This document shows, piece after piece, positions 27,281-36,005 of a stretch of DNA of 64,000 bases; position 1 is the first letter of the stretch; each line of letters opens with the position of its first letter. The position numbers and the translations under genes were made by a program. The stretch is from Mangrovibacterium sp041596335. GTDB lineage: Bacteria; Bacteroidota; Bacteroidia; Bacteroidales; Prolixibacteraceae. The DNA is taken from the NCBI RefSeq assembly GCF_041596335.1, contig NZ_JBFHIT010000024.1, positions 1 through 64,000 of the forward strand. The letters are read 5' to 3'. The notes under the pieces are model-generated. The model worked only from the letters and a program-made list of their open reading frames with translations. It searched no databases and was not told where the DNA came from.

Positions 27281-28237
27281 TTATACAAACTCGTGAAAGG
27301 GTAACTTTTCGAGGTCGACGTTTCCGCCACTCAAAATAATGCCCACTTTTTTGCCACGAACATCCAGTTTATTTTCGAGAATAGCAGCCAGCGGAACAGC
27401 AGATGAGGGCTCTACAATAATTTTCATCCGCTCCCAGATCAAACGCATGGCACGAACGATTCCCCGTTCCGAAACGGTCACTATTTCATCTGTTGTGCGT
27501 TGAATGATTCGGAAATTTAGCTCCCCAACCGATGTAAGCAGGCCGTCGGCAATGGTTTTGGGGTTAACAGAAGGAATAAGCTTTTTCTGGTGAAATGATC
27601 GGCACGCATCGTCGGCTCCGGCCGGTTCTGCAGCAACCACCAACGCACTTGGATTCATGGCCCGAGTGGCTATTGCGGTTCCGCTGAGCAAGCCACCGCC
27701 TCCAACCGGGCACAAAATTACATCAAATGGCCCGGCATCTTCAATCAACTCCTTCGCTGCTGTGCCCTGCCCGCAGATTACATCGAAATTATGATACGGG
27801 TGAATTTCCGTCGCCCCGGTTTCGGCTGCAATCTTTGCTAAGGTATTCTCCCTGGCTTCAAGCGTTGGTTCACAAAAAGTTATCTGGCCGCCATAACCCG
27901 CTACAGCCTGCTTTTTAATCTCGGGGGCTGTACGCGGCATCACGATATAGGCCGGAATTCCCCGCATAGCAGCCGCCAAAGCCAAGGCAGCAGCATGATT
28001 TCCGGACGAGTGTGTGCAAACACCTCTGGCGGCCTCTTCGTCAGTCAACAAAAGAACGGCATTGCAGGCTCCCCGAAACTTGAAAGCACCGACCTTCTGT
28101 AGGTTTTCGCATTTAAAATGCAACTCGCAATTCAAAATTCGGTTCAATGTTGATGAGCTCAAAACCGGTGTACGATGAACCGATGAGCGAATGCGCTCGT
28201 GAGCCTGCTCGATATCTGCAAATTTGGGTGCTCTCAT
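27281..28237 (-). CDS. PLP-dependent threonine/serine dehydratase
   Basis: This 318-residue fold-type II PLP enzyme deaminates threonine or serine to 2-oxo acids and ammonia, or is a serine racemase-like relative. The PLP lysine lies in GAFKFRGACNA (near residue 50), the phosphate loop is GGGGLLSG, and the C-terminal SGGN ligand is present (ILSGGNVDL). There is no regulatory ACT domain, so it is the short catabolic or racemase type and not biosynthetic IlvA. It is the last gene of the run lpxK-purine phosphorylase-ABM-this gene, 55 bases after the ABM stop. Confidence 0.88.
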   Translation of the reverse strand: MRAPKFADIEQAHERIRSSVHRTPVLSSSTLNRILNCELHFKCENLQKVGAFKFRGACNAVLLLTDEEAARGVCTHSSGNHAAALALAAAMRGIPAYIVMPRTAPEIKKQAVAGYGGQITFCEPTLEARENTLAKIAAETGATEIHPYHNFDVICGQGTAAKELIEDAGPFDVILCPVGGGGLLSGTAIATRAMNPSALVVAAEPAGADDACRSFHQKKLIPSVNPKTIADGLLTSVGELNFRIIQRTTDEIVTVSERGIVRAMRLIWERMKIIVEPSSAVPLAAILENKLDVRGKKVGIILSGGNVDLEKLPFHEFV

Positions 28238-28292
28238 TTTTCAACTTTAAACGAAGGAATGCCGACACTCATTGGCAAACTAATTTCTCAAT

Positions 28293-28580
28293 TTAAAATA
28301 CTTTGTTACAAACTCTTACTGTAATCTCTTGTTCTACGAGCTTGCTAATCTGAGGAATAATCCGCCGGAAATGATCCGAGTTAGAATGGCTATCCAGGTG
28401 TTCTTTGCTTTCCCACTTCTCAACCATTATAAAAACAGACCGACTGTCTTGATCCCGGATCAGTTCATATTCAATGCATCCGGCTTCTTTTACCGTTTCG
28501 TTTACTAATTCTTCTGCCAATTCCAGGAAACAATCTGTTTGCTCTTTGAGAACAGCGAAGGTTGCTATTACATTAATCAT
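28293..28580 (-). CDS. ABM-domain monooxygenase-like protein
   Basis: This 95-residue protein has a single antibiotic-biosynthesis-monooxygenase (ABM) dimeric alpha/beta barrel domain. Family features include the ETVKEAGCIEYELIRDQDS and FIMVEKWESKEHLDSHSNSDHF segments. E. coli YgiN, a quinol monooxygenase, belongs to the family, but the family is diverse and the substrate here is unknown. It sits 23 bases after the purine nucleoside phosphorylase on the same strand. Confidence 0.85.
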   Translation of the reverse strand: MINVIATFAVLKEQTDCFLELAEELVNETVKEAGCIEYELIRDQDSRSVFIMVEKWESKEHLDSHSNSDHFRRIIPQISKLVEQEITVRVCNKVF

Positions 28581-28603
28581 CTGATTCAGCTATTATTGAT
28601 CAT

Positions 28604-29416
28604 TTAAATCTCTTCAATCAACTGCTTCAGGATCAGAGTCATCTGAGGCTCCGATCGCATTGCGACTGCCTGAACTTCCTCGTGGGAGATTTCAACAATC
28701 TCGCCGGGTACGCCACTATCGGTAACAATTGAAATGCCGAATACCTTCATCTCCATTTGCCTCGCAACAATCACTTCGGGAACAGTTGACATGCCGACAA
28801 CATCGCCACCCAAAATCCGAAACATTTTGTACTCAGCCGGCGTTTCAAACGTTGGTCCCTGAACGCCCACATAAACACCTTCTTTAATTTCAATTTTATT
28901 TTTTAGAGCGATGAATTTGGCTTTCTGCCGCAGTTCTTTGCAGTAGGCCTGACTCATATCCGGAAAGCGCGGCCCCAGCTCATTGATGTTTTTGCCATGC
29001 AACGGATGGTCGGGAAACATGTTGATGTGGTCGTTGATAATCATCAGGTCGCCAATTTTAAAATCGGGATTCAATCCACCGGTGGCATTCGACACAAACA
29101 GGTAGTTGATTCCCAGCTTTTTCATTACCCGAACCGGAAAGGTTACCTCTTTCATGTTGTAGCCTTCGTAATAATGAAAACGTCCCTGCATGGCCAGTAC
29201 CTTTTTACCTCCGAGAGTTCCTGAAATTAAATGACCGTTGTGCCCTTCGACAGTCGACACCGGGAAATTGGGGATTTCTCGATAAGGAATCTCCTTTTCA
29301 ATTGCTATTTCGTTAACCAATCCGCCAAGCCCCGAACCAAGGATGATTCCGATTTCGGGTTGATTACCAATTATTTTGCTGATGTAATTTGCGGTTACTT
29401 CTATTGTCTTTAACAT
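28604..29416 (-). CDS. punA: Purine nucleoside phosphorylase (trimeric type)
   Basis: This 270-residue enzyme cleaves purine nucleosides with phosphate to free base and ribose-1-phosphate. Diagnostic segments are GIILGSGLGGL near residue 25, TVEGHNGHLISG, LFVSNATGGLNPDFKIGDLMIINDHIN, QGPTFETPAEY and MSTVPEVIVARQMEMKVFGISIVTD. It belongs to the low-molecular-mass trimeric class. Its start codon lies 53 bases inside the 3' end of lpxK in another frame, an unusually long overlap that implies one transcript. It may recycle nucleosides taken up by the NupC-type transporter at 1638-3140, although the genes are far apart. Confidence 0.95.
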   Translation of the reverse strand: MLKTIEVTANYISKIIGNQPEIGIILGSGLGGLVNEIAIEKEIPYREIPNFPVSTVEGHNGHLISGTLGGKKVLAMQGRFHYYEGYNMKEVTFPVRVMKKLGINYLFVSNATGGLNPDFKIGDLMIINDHINMFPDHPLHGKNINELGPRFPDMSQAYCKELRQKAKFIALKNKIEIKEGVYVGVQGPTFETPAEYKMFRILGGDVVGMSTVPEVIVARQMEMKVFGISIVTDSGVPGEIVEISHEEVQAVAMRSEPQMTLILKQLIEEI

Positions 29417-30464
29417 AGCCTACTATTTTCTTATTGAAACTTTTGCCCTCGCTGTCGAGGAACTTAATTTGTAAAGGAACATAAAACAGGCGCGCCTTCA
29501 ATTCATCGCTAAGGCCACTTGCAAATCGCAAACGAACGGCATCTTTTTCAGTTGTAAGAATAAATGCCTGTTTGGATTTCCACTGCTCAAAGACCTTCCC
29601 GATCTGTTTAAAGTCGCGACTCGTGAAATTGTGATGATCTTTAAAAACCAGCTCATCAACCAATTGAGTGCTTGCCTCCAGATAACTCCGAAACTGAGAC
29701 GGGTTGGCAATACCAGCGAGCATAATTACTGCAGGTTTCTCTCCTTCAGTTGCAAAAACCGGGGTTTGAGTTGCCAATTCCGGAAAAACAGCCTGCGGCG
29801 TACCATAAACCATCGTTGTAAAATACAGCGACTGATAGGGCCGCAGATTCACATTCTTCATGATAATGCGCCGGGTGATCGGTGTAATTTCGTCGGGGCA
29901 CTTGGTGTAAATAATTACATTGGCACGCCGCCGCTGGTAACAACGTTCGCGCAACCGGCCAAGAGGTAAAAGATGATCTTCTTCGATTGGACGGTTGTAG
30001 TCGATCAACAAAATGTTGATGCCCGGTGTCACCTTCCGATGCTGAAAGGCATCATCGAGCAGGATCGCATCGAACGACTGCGACTGGTCTTCCAGTAACT
30101 TTTCAATTCCGCGAACGCGATTTTCATCAACCGCAACAGTAACATCCGGAAACTTTTTTTTGATCTGCAGGGGTTCATCGCCCACATTTTCCACATTCGA
30201 AGTTTCCTGAACCAGAAAAAATCCTTTGGTTTTCCGTTTGTATCCGCGACTTAGTGTCGCCACGTTCGCATGCTTTTTCAAAAGATTGACCAAATATTCG
30301 GTATGAGGCGTTTTACCGGTACCTCCAACCGTTATATTACCAATTGAGATCACCGGAATTTCAAATTCAGTCGACTTGAATATCTTCGAATCGTAGAGCA
30401 TATTACGGATGTATACGACCAATCCGTAAATGAGAGAGAGCGGGTATAAAAGTATTTTCAACAT
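29364..30464 (-). CDS. lpxK: Tetraacyldisaccharide 4'-kinase
   Basis: This membrane-associated enzyme phosphorylates the 4' position of the lipid A precursor. It has 366 residues, one N-terminal hydrophobic segment (LLYPLSLIYGLVVYIRNMLYD) and P-loop GNITVGGTGKTPHTEYL near residue 43. The VAVDENRVRGIEKLL and DAILLDDAFQHRKVTPG motifs follow. Its presence indicates a Gram-negative outer membrane with lipid A. The last 17 codons overlap the purine phosphorylase start. A terminator at 30503-30542 separates it from sppA upstream. Confidence 0.96.
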   Translation of the reverse strand: MLKILLYPLSLIYGLVVYIRNMLYDSKIFKSTEFEIPVISIGNITVGGTGKTPHTEYLVNLLKKHANVATLSRGYKRKTKGFFLVQETSNVENVGDEPLQIKKKFPDVTVAVDENRVRGIEKLLEDQSQSFDAILLDDAFQHRKVTPGINILLIDYNRPIEEDHLLPLGRLRERCYQRRRANVIIYTKCPDEITPITRRIIMKNVNLRPYQSLYFTTMVYGTPQAVFPELATQTPVFATEGEKPAVIMLAGIANPSQFRSYLEASTQLVDELVFKDHHNFTSRDFKQIGKVFEQWKSKQAFILTTEKDAVRLRFASGLSDELKARLFYVPLQIKFLDSEGKSFNKKIVGYVKDNRSNRKLHQQNNW

Positions 30465-30502
30465 AATCGGGATTTGCCCGACGAAGTTACCAAAATCGGC
30501 TT

Positions 30503-30542
30503 AATAAAAAGAAGCTACCGGGAGAGGTAACTTCTTTTTATT
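30503..30542 (-). terminator. Terminator after sppA
   Basis: AATAAAAAGAAG-C-TACC and GGTA-A-CTTCTTTTTATT form a long stem with a GGGAGA loop, flanked by A- and T-runs on both sides, so it works in principle in both directions. It sits 62 bases after the sppA stop and upstream of lpxK. Confidence 0.8.
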
Positions 30543-30604
30543 GTTTTTTATTATTCTAATCACCTCGTTGAATACGATTTAACCGAGAGATCGATCCAAC
30601 TATT

Positions 30605-32371
30605 TTACTCAAAAGTAACATCAAATGGCATTCGCGCCATGATTCCTCTGGTCGAAACAACATTCTTCAACTGTTCGTAATGTTTGTACTGGTCTCCCAG
30701 TTCATTTTTCATGAAAAACATTTTGGCATCGCCAGAGAATCCTTTAATCAGCTCTTCAAACGGATCTTTCAGTTTTGGCAATTTACTCACCCGATATTCT
30801 TCCAGTCCACACATTTCTGCTGCAATTCTTACCGCTTCATCTACGCCGCCATAAAGGTCAACCAAGCCAAGCTCTTTCGCATTTTCAGCAGCCCAAACTC
30901 GTCCCTGACCAACTTCATCAACCTGCTCTTTTGTCATTCCGCGCCCCTCAGCAACTCGACTAATAAATGTATCGTAGCCCCTTTCAATATAATTTTGAAG
31001 CTTATTGCGTTCGAATTTTGTCATCGGGCGGGTTATTGAAAGCAGATCAGAATTCTCATTGGTAGACACCACATCCTCTGTAATTCCGAGTTTATCGTTC
31101 AGTAGTTCAGCAGCGTTCGGAATCATTCCGAAAATACCGATTGAACCGGTGATTGTGGTGCGGTCGGCCAAAATGGTATCGGCTGCAGCAGCAATGTAAT
31201 AGCCACCCGATGCAGCCACGTCGCCCATTGAAACCACAGTTGGCTTGGCTTCGGCCGCCAATTTTACTTCGCGCCAGATCACCTCCGATCCATATGCACT
31301 ACCACCGGGTGAATTGACACGCAACACAATGGCTTTAATCGACGAGTCGCGACGTGCTTCACGAATTGTTCTGGAAAGCGACTCCGATTCAATACCTTCA
31401 GACGATGTACCATCAATCTCCCCTTCAGCATAGATAACAGCGATTTTATCACGAATCAAACCCTTGCCGCTGGTTTTGCCCGGAGCCTTCGAGTATTTCT
31501 CAACTCCGATCGCCGGCACATCGTCCTTCTCATCCGTTCCGGTTAAAGCTTTTAGTGTGTTTATCAGTTCATCTTTATACATCAGCGTATCAACAACACC
31601 TGCGTCAACCAATTCATTTGCCGGTAAAAAGAAGGTCACTGAATCGGCCAGCAGATTAACCGCTTCGGGAGTCATTTCTCTCGACTCGGCAATAGCAGCA
31701 ACCATTTGCCCCCAAATACTACTCAAATAAGTCTGTGTCTGCAGCCGGTTTTCCGGGCTCATTTTTTCTAATATAAATGGCTCAACAGCCGCCTTAAATT
31801 TGCCATGACGAACAATCTGAATTTCGACCCCTAGTTTCTCCAACGCGTTTTTGTAGAATGTACGGGTTGAGCTCAGTCCCTTCAACTCAATCATTCCTTG
31901 AGGATTTAGCACTAATTGATCGGCAACCGATACCAAATAATAGGCTTTTTGTGAAAAAACATCGCCATAAGCAACCACAAATTTCCCAGACTCTTTAAAG
32001 TCAATCAGAGCATTGCGAATTTCTTCAACGGTAGCCATCCCTGTTTTCAAATCAATTGGATTCAGATAAATCCCTTTAATTTTATCATCGGTTTTAGCCT
32101 TATCAATGCATTCGAGAATTGCATCAAGACCCATCTCTCCACTCATTTTAATTCCGGGAAGATCAAGGTCGTCGAACGGATTATCCGCAGCGCGTTCAAT
32201 AATTTGCTTTTTGAAATCCAGTATCAAAACCGAATTATCCTTAACAACTACCGGCTTGTCGGAAAGCGACATGATGGCCGAAAAAACTCCAATTAAGAGG
32301 AAGATGCCAACGATTGATGCCAAGATAATTCCAACAACCGTTGCCAGGGTGTACTTTAAAAATTCTTTCAT
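30605..32371 (-). CDS. sppA: Signal peptide peptidase SppA, 67 kDa type
   Basis: This membrane serine protease degrades cleaved signal peptides. It has 588 residues in the long two-repeat form. One N-terminal helix (TLATVVGIILASIVGIFLLIGVF) is followed by the N-terminal half carrying the catalytic lysine in RHGKFKAAVEPF. The C-terminal half has the catalytic serine in SMGDVAASGGYYIAAAAD, preceded by LRVNSPGGSAYGSEV. Lys-Ser dyad geometry is therefore intact. It is divergent from folK, with 90 bases between the two starts. Confidence 0.95.
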   Translation of the reverse strand: MKEFLKYTLATVVGIILASIVGIFLLIGVFSAIMSLSDKPVVVKDNSVLILDFKKQIIERAADNPFDDLDLPGIKMSGEMGLDAILECIDKAKTDDKIKGIYLNPIDLKTGMATVEEIRNALIDFKESGKFVVAYGDVFSQKAYYLVSVADQLVLNPQGMIELKGLSSTRTFYKNALEKLGVEIQIVRHGKFKAAVEPFILEKMSPENRLQTQTYLSSIWGQMVAAIAESREMTPEAVNLLADSVTFFLPANELVDAGVVDTLMYKDELINTLKALTGTDEKDDVPAIGVEKYSKAPGKTSGKGLIRDKIAVIYAEGEIDGTSSEGIESESLSRTIREARRDSSIKAIVLRVNSPGGSAYGSEVIWREVKLAAEAKPTVVSMGDVAASGGYYIAAAADTILADRTTITGSIGIFGMIPNAAELLNDKLGITEDVVSTNENSDLLSITRPMTKFERNKLQNYIERGYDTFISRVAEGRGMTKEQVDEVGQGRVWAAENAKELGLVDLYGGVDEAVRIAAEMCGLEEYRVSKLPKLKDPFEELIKGFSGDAKMFFMKNELGDQYKHYEQLKNVVSTRGIMARMPFDVTFE

Positions 32372-32405
32372 TGTGGTGATTTATAATTTTGTGTTTGTAG
32401 CTTTG
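32371..32405 (+). promoter_or_regulatory. Promoter of folK
   Basis: TAGCTTTG at 32398-32405 matches TAnnTTTG exactly. TTG at 32371-32373, overlapping the divergent sppA start codon, is a possible -33 element 24 bases upstream. The folK start is at 32462. Confidence 0.5.
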
Positions 32406-32461
32406 TGGCTCTTTATCAATAAGACACGAATTTACTAATTTCATTACATTTTGTTTATAAG

Positions 32462-32950
32462 ATGGCGAAGCTTTTTTTATTGTTGGGAGGAAATCTGGGG
32501 GATAAAACACAAATATTCGCTACTGCGCGAAAAAGACTGGAGGAAGAACTGGGTTCGCTTGTGCAACAATCCTCGATCTATGAAACTGAACCCTGGGGCT
32601 TCGAATCTGACGACCTGTTCTGGAATCAGGTGCTGGTGATTAACACTTCACTGAGTGCGACCGACGTATTGAAACACACCAAAGCTATTGAGCTGGAACT
32701 GGGACGCATACGTCATGCGGCCCGATATGCATCGCGATTGATTGATATTGACCTGCTCTTTTACGACGAATTAGTGTTGAACGAACCCGCCCTGGAGCTA
32801 CCTCATCCAAGAATGATCGACCGCCGTTTTGTGCTCGAGCCGCTGGCCGAAGTCGCAGGCAACTTTATCCATCCGGTGTTCAAGAAAAGCATCAATAAGC
32901 TTGTAAATGAGTGTCACGATCAGCTTTCTGTTAAACGTTTGATTGATTAG
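32462..32950 (+). CDS. folK: HPPK, folate pathway pyrophosphokinase
   Basis: It transfers pyrophosphate from ATP to 6-hydroxymethyl-dihydropterin in folate synthesis. The protein is 162 residues with the HPPK signature GRIRHAARYASRLIDIDLLFYDE (around residues 79-101) and LPHPRMIDRRFVLEPLAEVA. It starts MAKLFLLLGGNLGDK, the usual N-terminus. It stands alone between sppA (divergent) and dapL, far from thyA-folA. A -7 box at 32398-32405 precedes it. Confidence 0.96.
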   Translation: MAKLFLLLGGNLGDKTQIFATARKRLEEELGSLVQQSSIYETEPWGFESDDLFWNQVLVINTSLSATDVLKHTKAIELELGRIRHAARYASRLIDIDLLFYDELVLNEPALELPHPRMIDRRFVLEPLAEVAGNFIHPVFKKSINKLVNECHDQLSVKRLID

Positions 32951-33003
32951 ACTTTCGACGAGCCAATTTTGGGCTGCTTATTTTTCTTTTACGCGCCGAT
33001 TTG

Positions 33004-33011
33004 TAACTTTG
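33004..33011 (+). promoter_or_regulatory. -7 box of dapL
   Basis: TAACTTTG matches TAnnTTTG exactly, 60 bases before the dapL ATG. A convincing -33 element is not visible at the usual spacing. Confidence 0.45.
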
Positions 33012-33070
33012 TGCTCGCAAATCGAGCGATGAACGATCAAAAAGAAATTCATTATAAAAACAAAAAATAA

Positions 33071-34300
33071 ATGGCATTAATTAACGAAAACTATTTGAAG
33101 CTGAAAGCCGGCTATTTGTTCCCGGAAATCGGCCGTCGTGTGAAAGAATTTACCGATGCCAACCCGGATAAAAAAGTGATCCGCATGGGAATCGGCGACG
33201 TAACTCAACCATTGACTCCGACCGTGCTCAAAGCCTTTCACGAAGCTGTTGAAGAAATGGGCAAGGCAAGTAGCTTTAAAGGTTATGGCCCTGAACAAGG
33301 CTACGATTTCCTGCGCGAAGCAATTGCGAAAAACGCTTACCAGGCGAACGGAATCGATATCGCAGCCGACGACATCATTGTTTCTGATGGCTCGAAGTGC
33401 GACACCGGAAACATTCAGGAGATTTTCGGCAGCAGTAACAAAATAGCCATTTGCGATCCGGTTTATCCGGTTTATGCCGACACAACCGTGATGAGCGGAA
33501 AAACCGGCGAATGCGCTGCCAACGGTTACTACTCGGGTATTGTTTACATGCCTTGTACCGATGCCAACGGATTTATTCCGGAATTACCAACCGAACGTCC
33601 TGATTTGATTTTCCTGTGTTATCCGAACAACCCAACCGGAACTGTTGCCAGCAAGGAAGAACTTGCAAAATGGGTGAAATATGCCAAAGACAACAAAAGC
33701 ATCATCCTGTTCGATGCTGCTTACGAAGCATTCATCACTGAAGCTGGCATCCCGCGTTCGATCTACGAAATTGAAGGTGCGAAAGAAGTTGCGATCGAGT
33801 TTCGCAGTTTCTCCAAAACAGCCGGATTTACCGGAACCCGCTGTGCTTTTACCGTTATTCCAGAAGAATTGAAAGCCTACGACAGCGAAGGCAATGCGCA
33901 CTCGGTGAAAAAGCTGTGGCTTCGTCGTCACACCACAAAGTTCAATGGTGTTTCGTATCCGGTTCAAAAAGCGGCTGCTGCGGTTTACTCGGCCGAAGGA
34001 CAAAAAGAAGTGAATGAGGTTGTTTCCTACTACATGGAAAACGCACGCATCATGCGCGAAAGTCTGGCTGCTGTTGGTTACGACGTGTTTGGTGGCGTAA
34101 ATGCTCCTTACATTTGGGTGAAAACCAAAAACAAGATGAAATCATGGGATTTCTTCGACAAAGTACTTAACGAAGCAAACGTGGTTGGAACACCGGGTTC
34201 CGGTTTCGGACCAGCCGGCGAAGGCTATTTCCGCTTTTCGGCATTTGCCGACCGCGAAAAAGTGGTTGAAGCAATGGAACGCATCAAAAACTTGAGCTAA
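33071..34300 (+). CDS. dapL: LL-diaminopimelate aminotransferase
   Basis: This PLP enzyme makes LL-diaminopimelate from tetrahydrodipicolinate in one step, supplying lysine and peptidoglycan precursors and bypassing DapD/C/E. At 409 residues it has family length. The PLP lysine is Lys249 in SFSKTAGFTGTRCAF, and other motifs are GIGDVTQPLTP, FLCYPNNPTGTVA and GSGFGPAGEGYFRFSAF. The gene is monocistronic, with a -7 box at 33004-33011 and a strong terminator at 34325-34357. The DapL route is typical of Bacteroidota, plants and Chlamydia. Confidence 0.97.
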   Translation: MALINENYLKLKAGYLFPEIGRRVKEFTDANPDKKVIRMGIGDVTQPLTPTVLKAFHEAVEEMGKASSFKGYGPEQGYDFLREAIAKNAYQANGIDIAADDIIVSDGSKCDTGNIQEIFGSSNKIAICDPVYPVYADTTVMSGKTGECAANGYYSGIVYMPCTDANGFIPELPTERPDLIFLCYPNNPTGTVASKEELAKWVKYAKDNKSIILFDAAYEAFITEAGIPRSIYEIEGAKEVAIEFRSFSKTAGFTGTRCAFTVIPEELKAYDSEGNAHSVKKLWLRRHTTKFNGVSYPVQKAAAAVYSAEGQKEVNEVVSYYMENARIMRESLAAVGYDVFGGVNAPYIWVKTKNKMKSWDFFDKVLNEANVVGTPGSGFGPAGEGYFRFSAFADREKVVEAMERIKNLS

Positions 34301-34324
34301 TACAAAGTCATATAAACTTCGATG

Positions 34325-34357
34325 AACCCCGGCCTTTTGCCGGGGTTTATTTTTTTA
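34325..34357 (+). terminator. Terminator of dapL
   Basis: AACCCCGGC and GCCGGGGTT form a perfect 9-base stem with a CTTTT loop, followed by TATTTTTTT. It stands 25 bases after the dapL stop. Confidence 0.92.
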
Positions 34358-34463
34358 GCCCTGATCCAACAAATTGGCCGGATTCTATTAAATCTTGTTA
34401 AATATGGGCGGGCACGGTTCTTGTCCGGTAAAACACGTGCTGAAATACCTATTTTTGTGCTCT

Positions 34464-35213
34464 ATGCGAATCGCTTTTAGTTTAATACTCCTCTTATTAA
34501 TCGGATTGCCTCAGGCCTCAAAAGCTCAGGACGACCTGATCGACCCTGTTTTGATATTCCTGAAAGCCCGCTTGGTTGATAAGGACGATGGATCGCCGGT
34601 TGGCTACGCGCACATTGTTAACCTGCGAACCCGAGGAGGAACAACAACCAACATGCAAGGCTATTTTTCGATGGAAATTCTGAACGTTGACAGTCTGGCA
34701 ATTTCGGCCATGGGCTACATGAAGGAATATGTGCACATTCCGCCATTTCATCCCGAAGACAGCGTTCTAACCATTTATGCCCGTCCGCTGCGCATTGCGA
34801 TTGGCGAAGTGGAAGTAACAGGTGAAGGCAGAAAAGTGAATATGGATGGCGTGAGTACCGGAAAACCATCAGATATTGCTCCGGAACTGCGGGGCGACGC
34901 GTTCGATAAAAAACCGTCTGTACTTGCGGCAATATTCTCTCCGGCCTCGTTTCTGCAATATCATTTAAGCAGCCGGGAAAAAGAAAAACGCGAAGTTCGG
35001 GCTGCCATGATTAGTGATGCACAATGGCAACGTTTGTCGCAATACTACAACAAAGAAGTTGTGATGCACCTCACCGGCTTAAACAATGCTGAAGCCGACA
35101 CATTTATGATCTATTTCAATCAGAAAAATGTTCTGTCCACACATTCACGCGAGTACGATGTCCGCGAAGCCATTCTGAAACAATACGATTTATATCAACA
35201 GGAAAACCAGTAA
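34464..35213 (+). CDS. Secreted carboxypeptidase-D regulatory-like domain protein
   Basis: This 249-residue exported protein starts at the ATG at 34464, which gives a clean signal peptide (MRIAFSLILLLLIGLPQASKAQ). The in-frame ATG at 34395 falls close after the dapL terminator and adds a poor N-terminus. Residues about 35-115 form a CarboxypepD_reg-like beta-sandwich (LVDKDDGSPVGYAHIVNLRTRGGTTTNMQGYFSM and LAISAMGYMKEYVHI), the domain that caps TonB-dependent receptors. There is no receptor barrel behind it, only a charged helical tail. It is probably a periplasmic or surface protein of unknown role, as seen in many Bacteroidota. Confidence 0.75.
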   Translation: MRIAFSLILLLLIGLPQASKAQDDLIDPVLIFLKARLVDKDDGSPVGYAHIVNLRTRGGTTTNMQGYFSMEILNVDSLAISAMGYMKEYVHIPPFHPEDSVLTIYARPLRIAIGEVEVTGEGRKVNMDGVSTGKPSDIAPELRGDAFDKKPSVLAAIFSPASFLQYHLSSREKEKREVRAAMISDAQWQRLSQYYNKEVVMHLTGLNNAEADTFMIYFNQKNVLSTHSREYDVREAILKQYDLYQQENQ

Positions 35214-35227
35214 TAGCCAACGAATCA

Positions 35228-35887
35228 TTATTTCGGCCGTTCTGATCCGCGCATCAAACTTTGAATTTGTTCGGGTTGAAAATAGTATTTCCGTTTGTAG
35301 CGAAGGTATTTCTCTGAGGCTTGTGACTGATGAAAAACATAGTCGGAAAACGAAGCCAACTGATGTCCCAACCCGTGGTAGATGCTAATTTCATCAACAA
35401 AGTGCTCCAATTCCCGACGGTATTTCGGAAACAAATAGCCAAACCCGGTACCGATCACCCCAAATGCGGTTTTACTTTCGTAGTCGACCACATGCCCCAA
35501 CTCGTGCCCTATGACGCCAACCTGCGCATTAAACGGCACATCTTCAAGCAAAATGCCTTTTCCATTCCGTAGCTTCTTATCGATTCGAATCAGGTACGTC
35601 CGGTTTTCCTTCTTCCGAAAAATAAAATCCCATCGCGGAATACAGGACATGGTTGTTTTTTGATTCTTGAATTTAAACCTGAGCTTTTTACCTTTCAACT
35701 CGGGGTAATAGGAAAGAGCAATACTGACCTGTTCTTTAAAATCTGAAGGAACAAAAAATGAGGTCGTATCTACGTCATTCGAATTGGCGGCGATACTGTC
35801 GTTACCAATACCATCGCCTGAAACCGGTGAATTCGCAGCAACTGAAAAACTAATTAAACTAATGTAAAGAAGGGCAAACAATCTCAT
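35228..35887 (-). CDS. Putative secreted zinc metalloprotease-like protein (HELGH)
   Basis: I do not recognise the family of this 219-residue exported protein (signal peptide MRLFALLYISLISFSVAA). Residues 128-132 read HELGH inside VGVIGHELGHVVDYESK, the classical HExxH zinc site of gluzincin and related proteases. A run of Glu/Asp (ELEHFVDE, about 159-168) 30 residues later could supply the third ligand. The preceding YPELKGKKLRFKFKN and RIDKKLRNGKGILLEDVPFNAQ segments suggest a beta-rich frame. It lies 118 bases from the NlpC/P60-like lipoprotein gene, same strand. Predicted envelope hydrolase; function not established. Confidence 0.6.
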   Translation of the reverse strand: MRLFALLYISLISFSVAANSPVSGDGIGNDSIAANSNDVDTTSFFVPSDFKEQVSIALSYYPELKGKKLRFKFKNQKTTMSCIPRWDFIFRKKENRTYLIRIDKKLRNGKGILLEDVPFNAQVGVIGHELGHVVDYESKTAFGVIGTGFGYLFPKYRRELEHFVDEISIYHGLGHQLASFSDYVFHQSQASEKYLRYKRKYYFQPEQIQSLMRGSERPK

Positions 35888-36005
35888 CTCCCCAAATTAA
35901 AAAAAAGAGCGAATTGAGTGCATTTCAGCCCTATAACCCGGTTCGATTTAAGACAACCGCAACATTGGAACCGAATTTCTTCAAAATAAACATCGATCAA
36001 ACTAA

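Noticed and set aside
35228..35887. Assigning the HELGH protein to M48 or another named peptidase family
   Set aside because: Beyond HELGH I see no supporting family motif, so only a general zinc-hydrolase guess is given.
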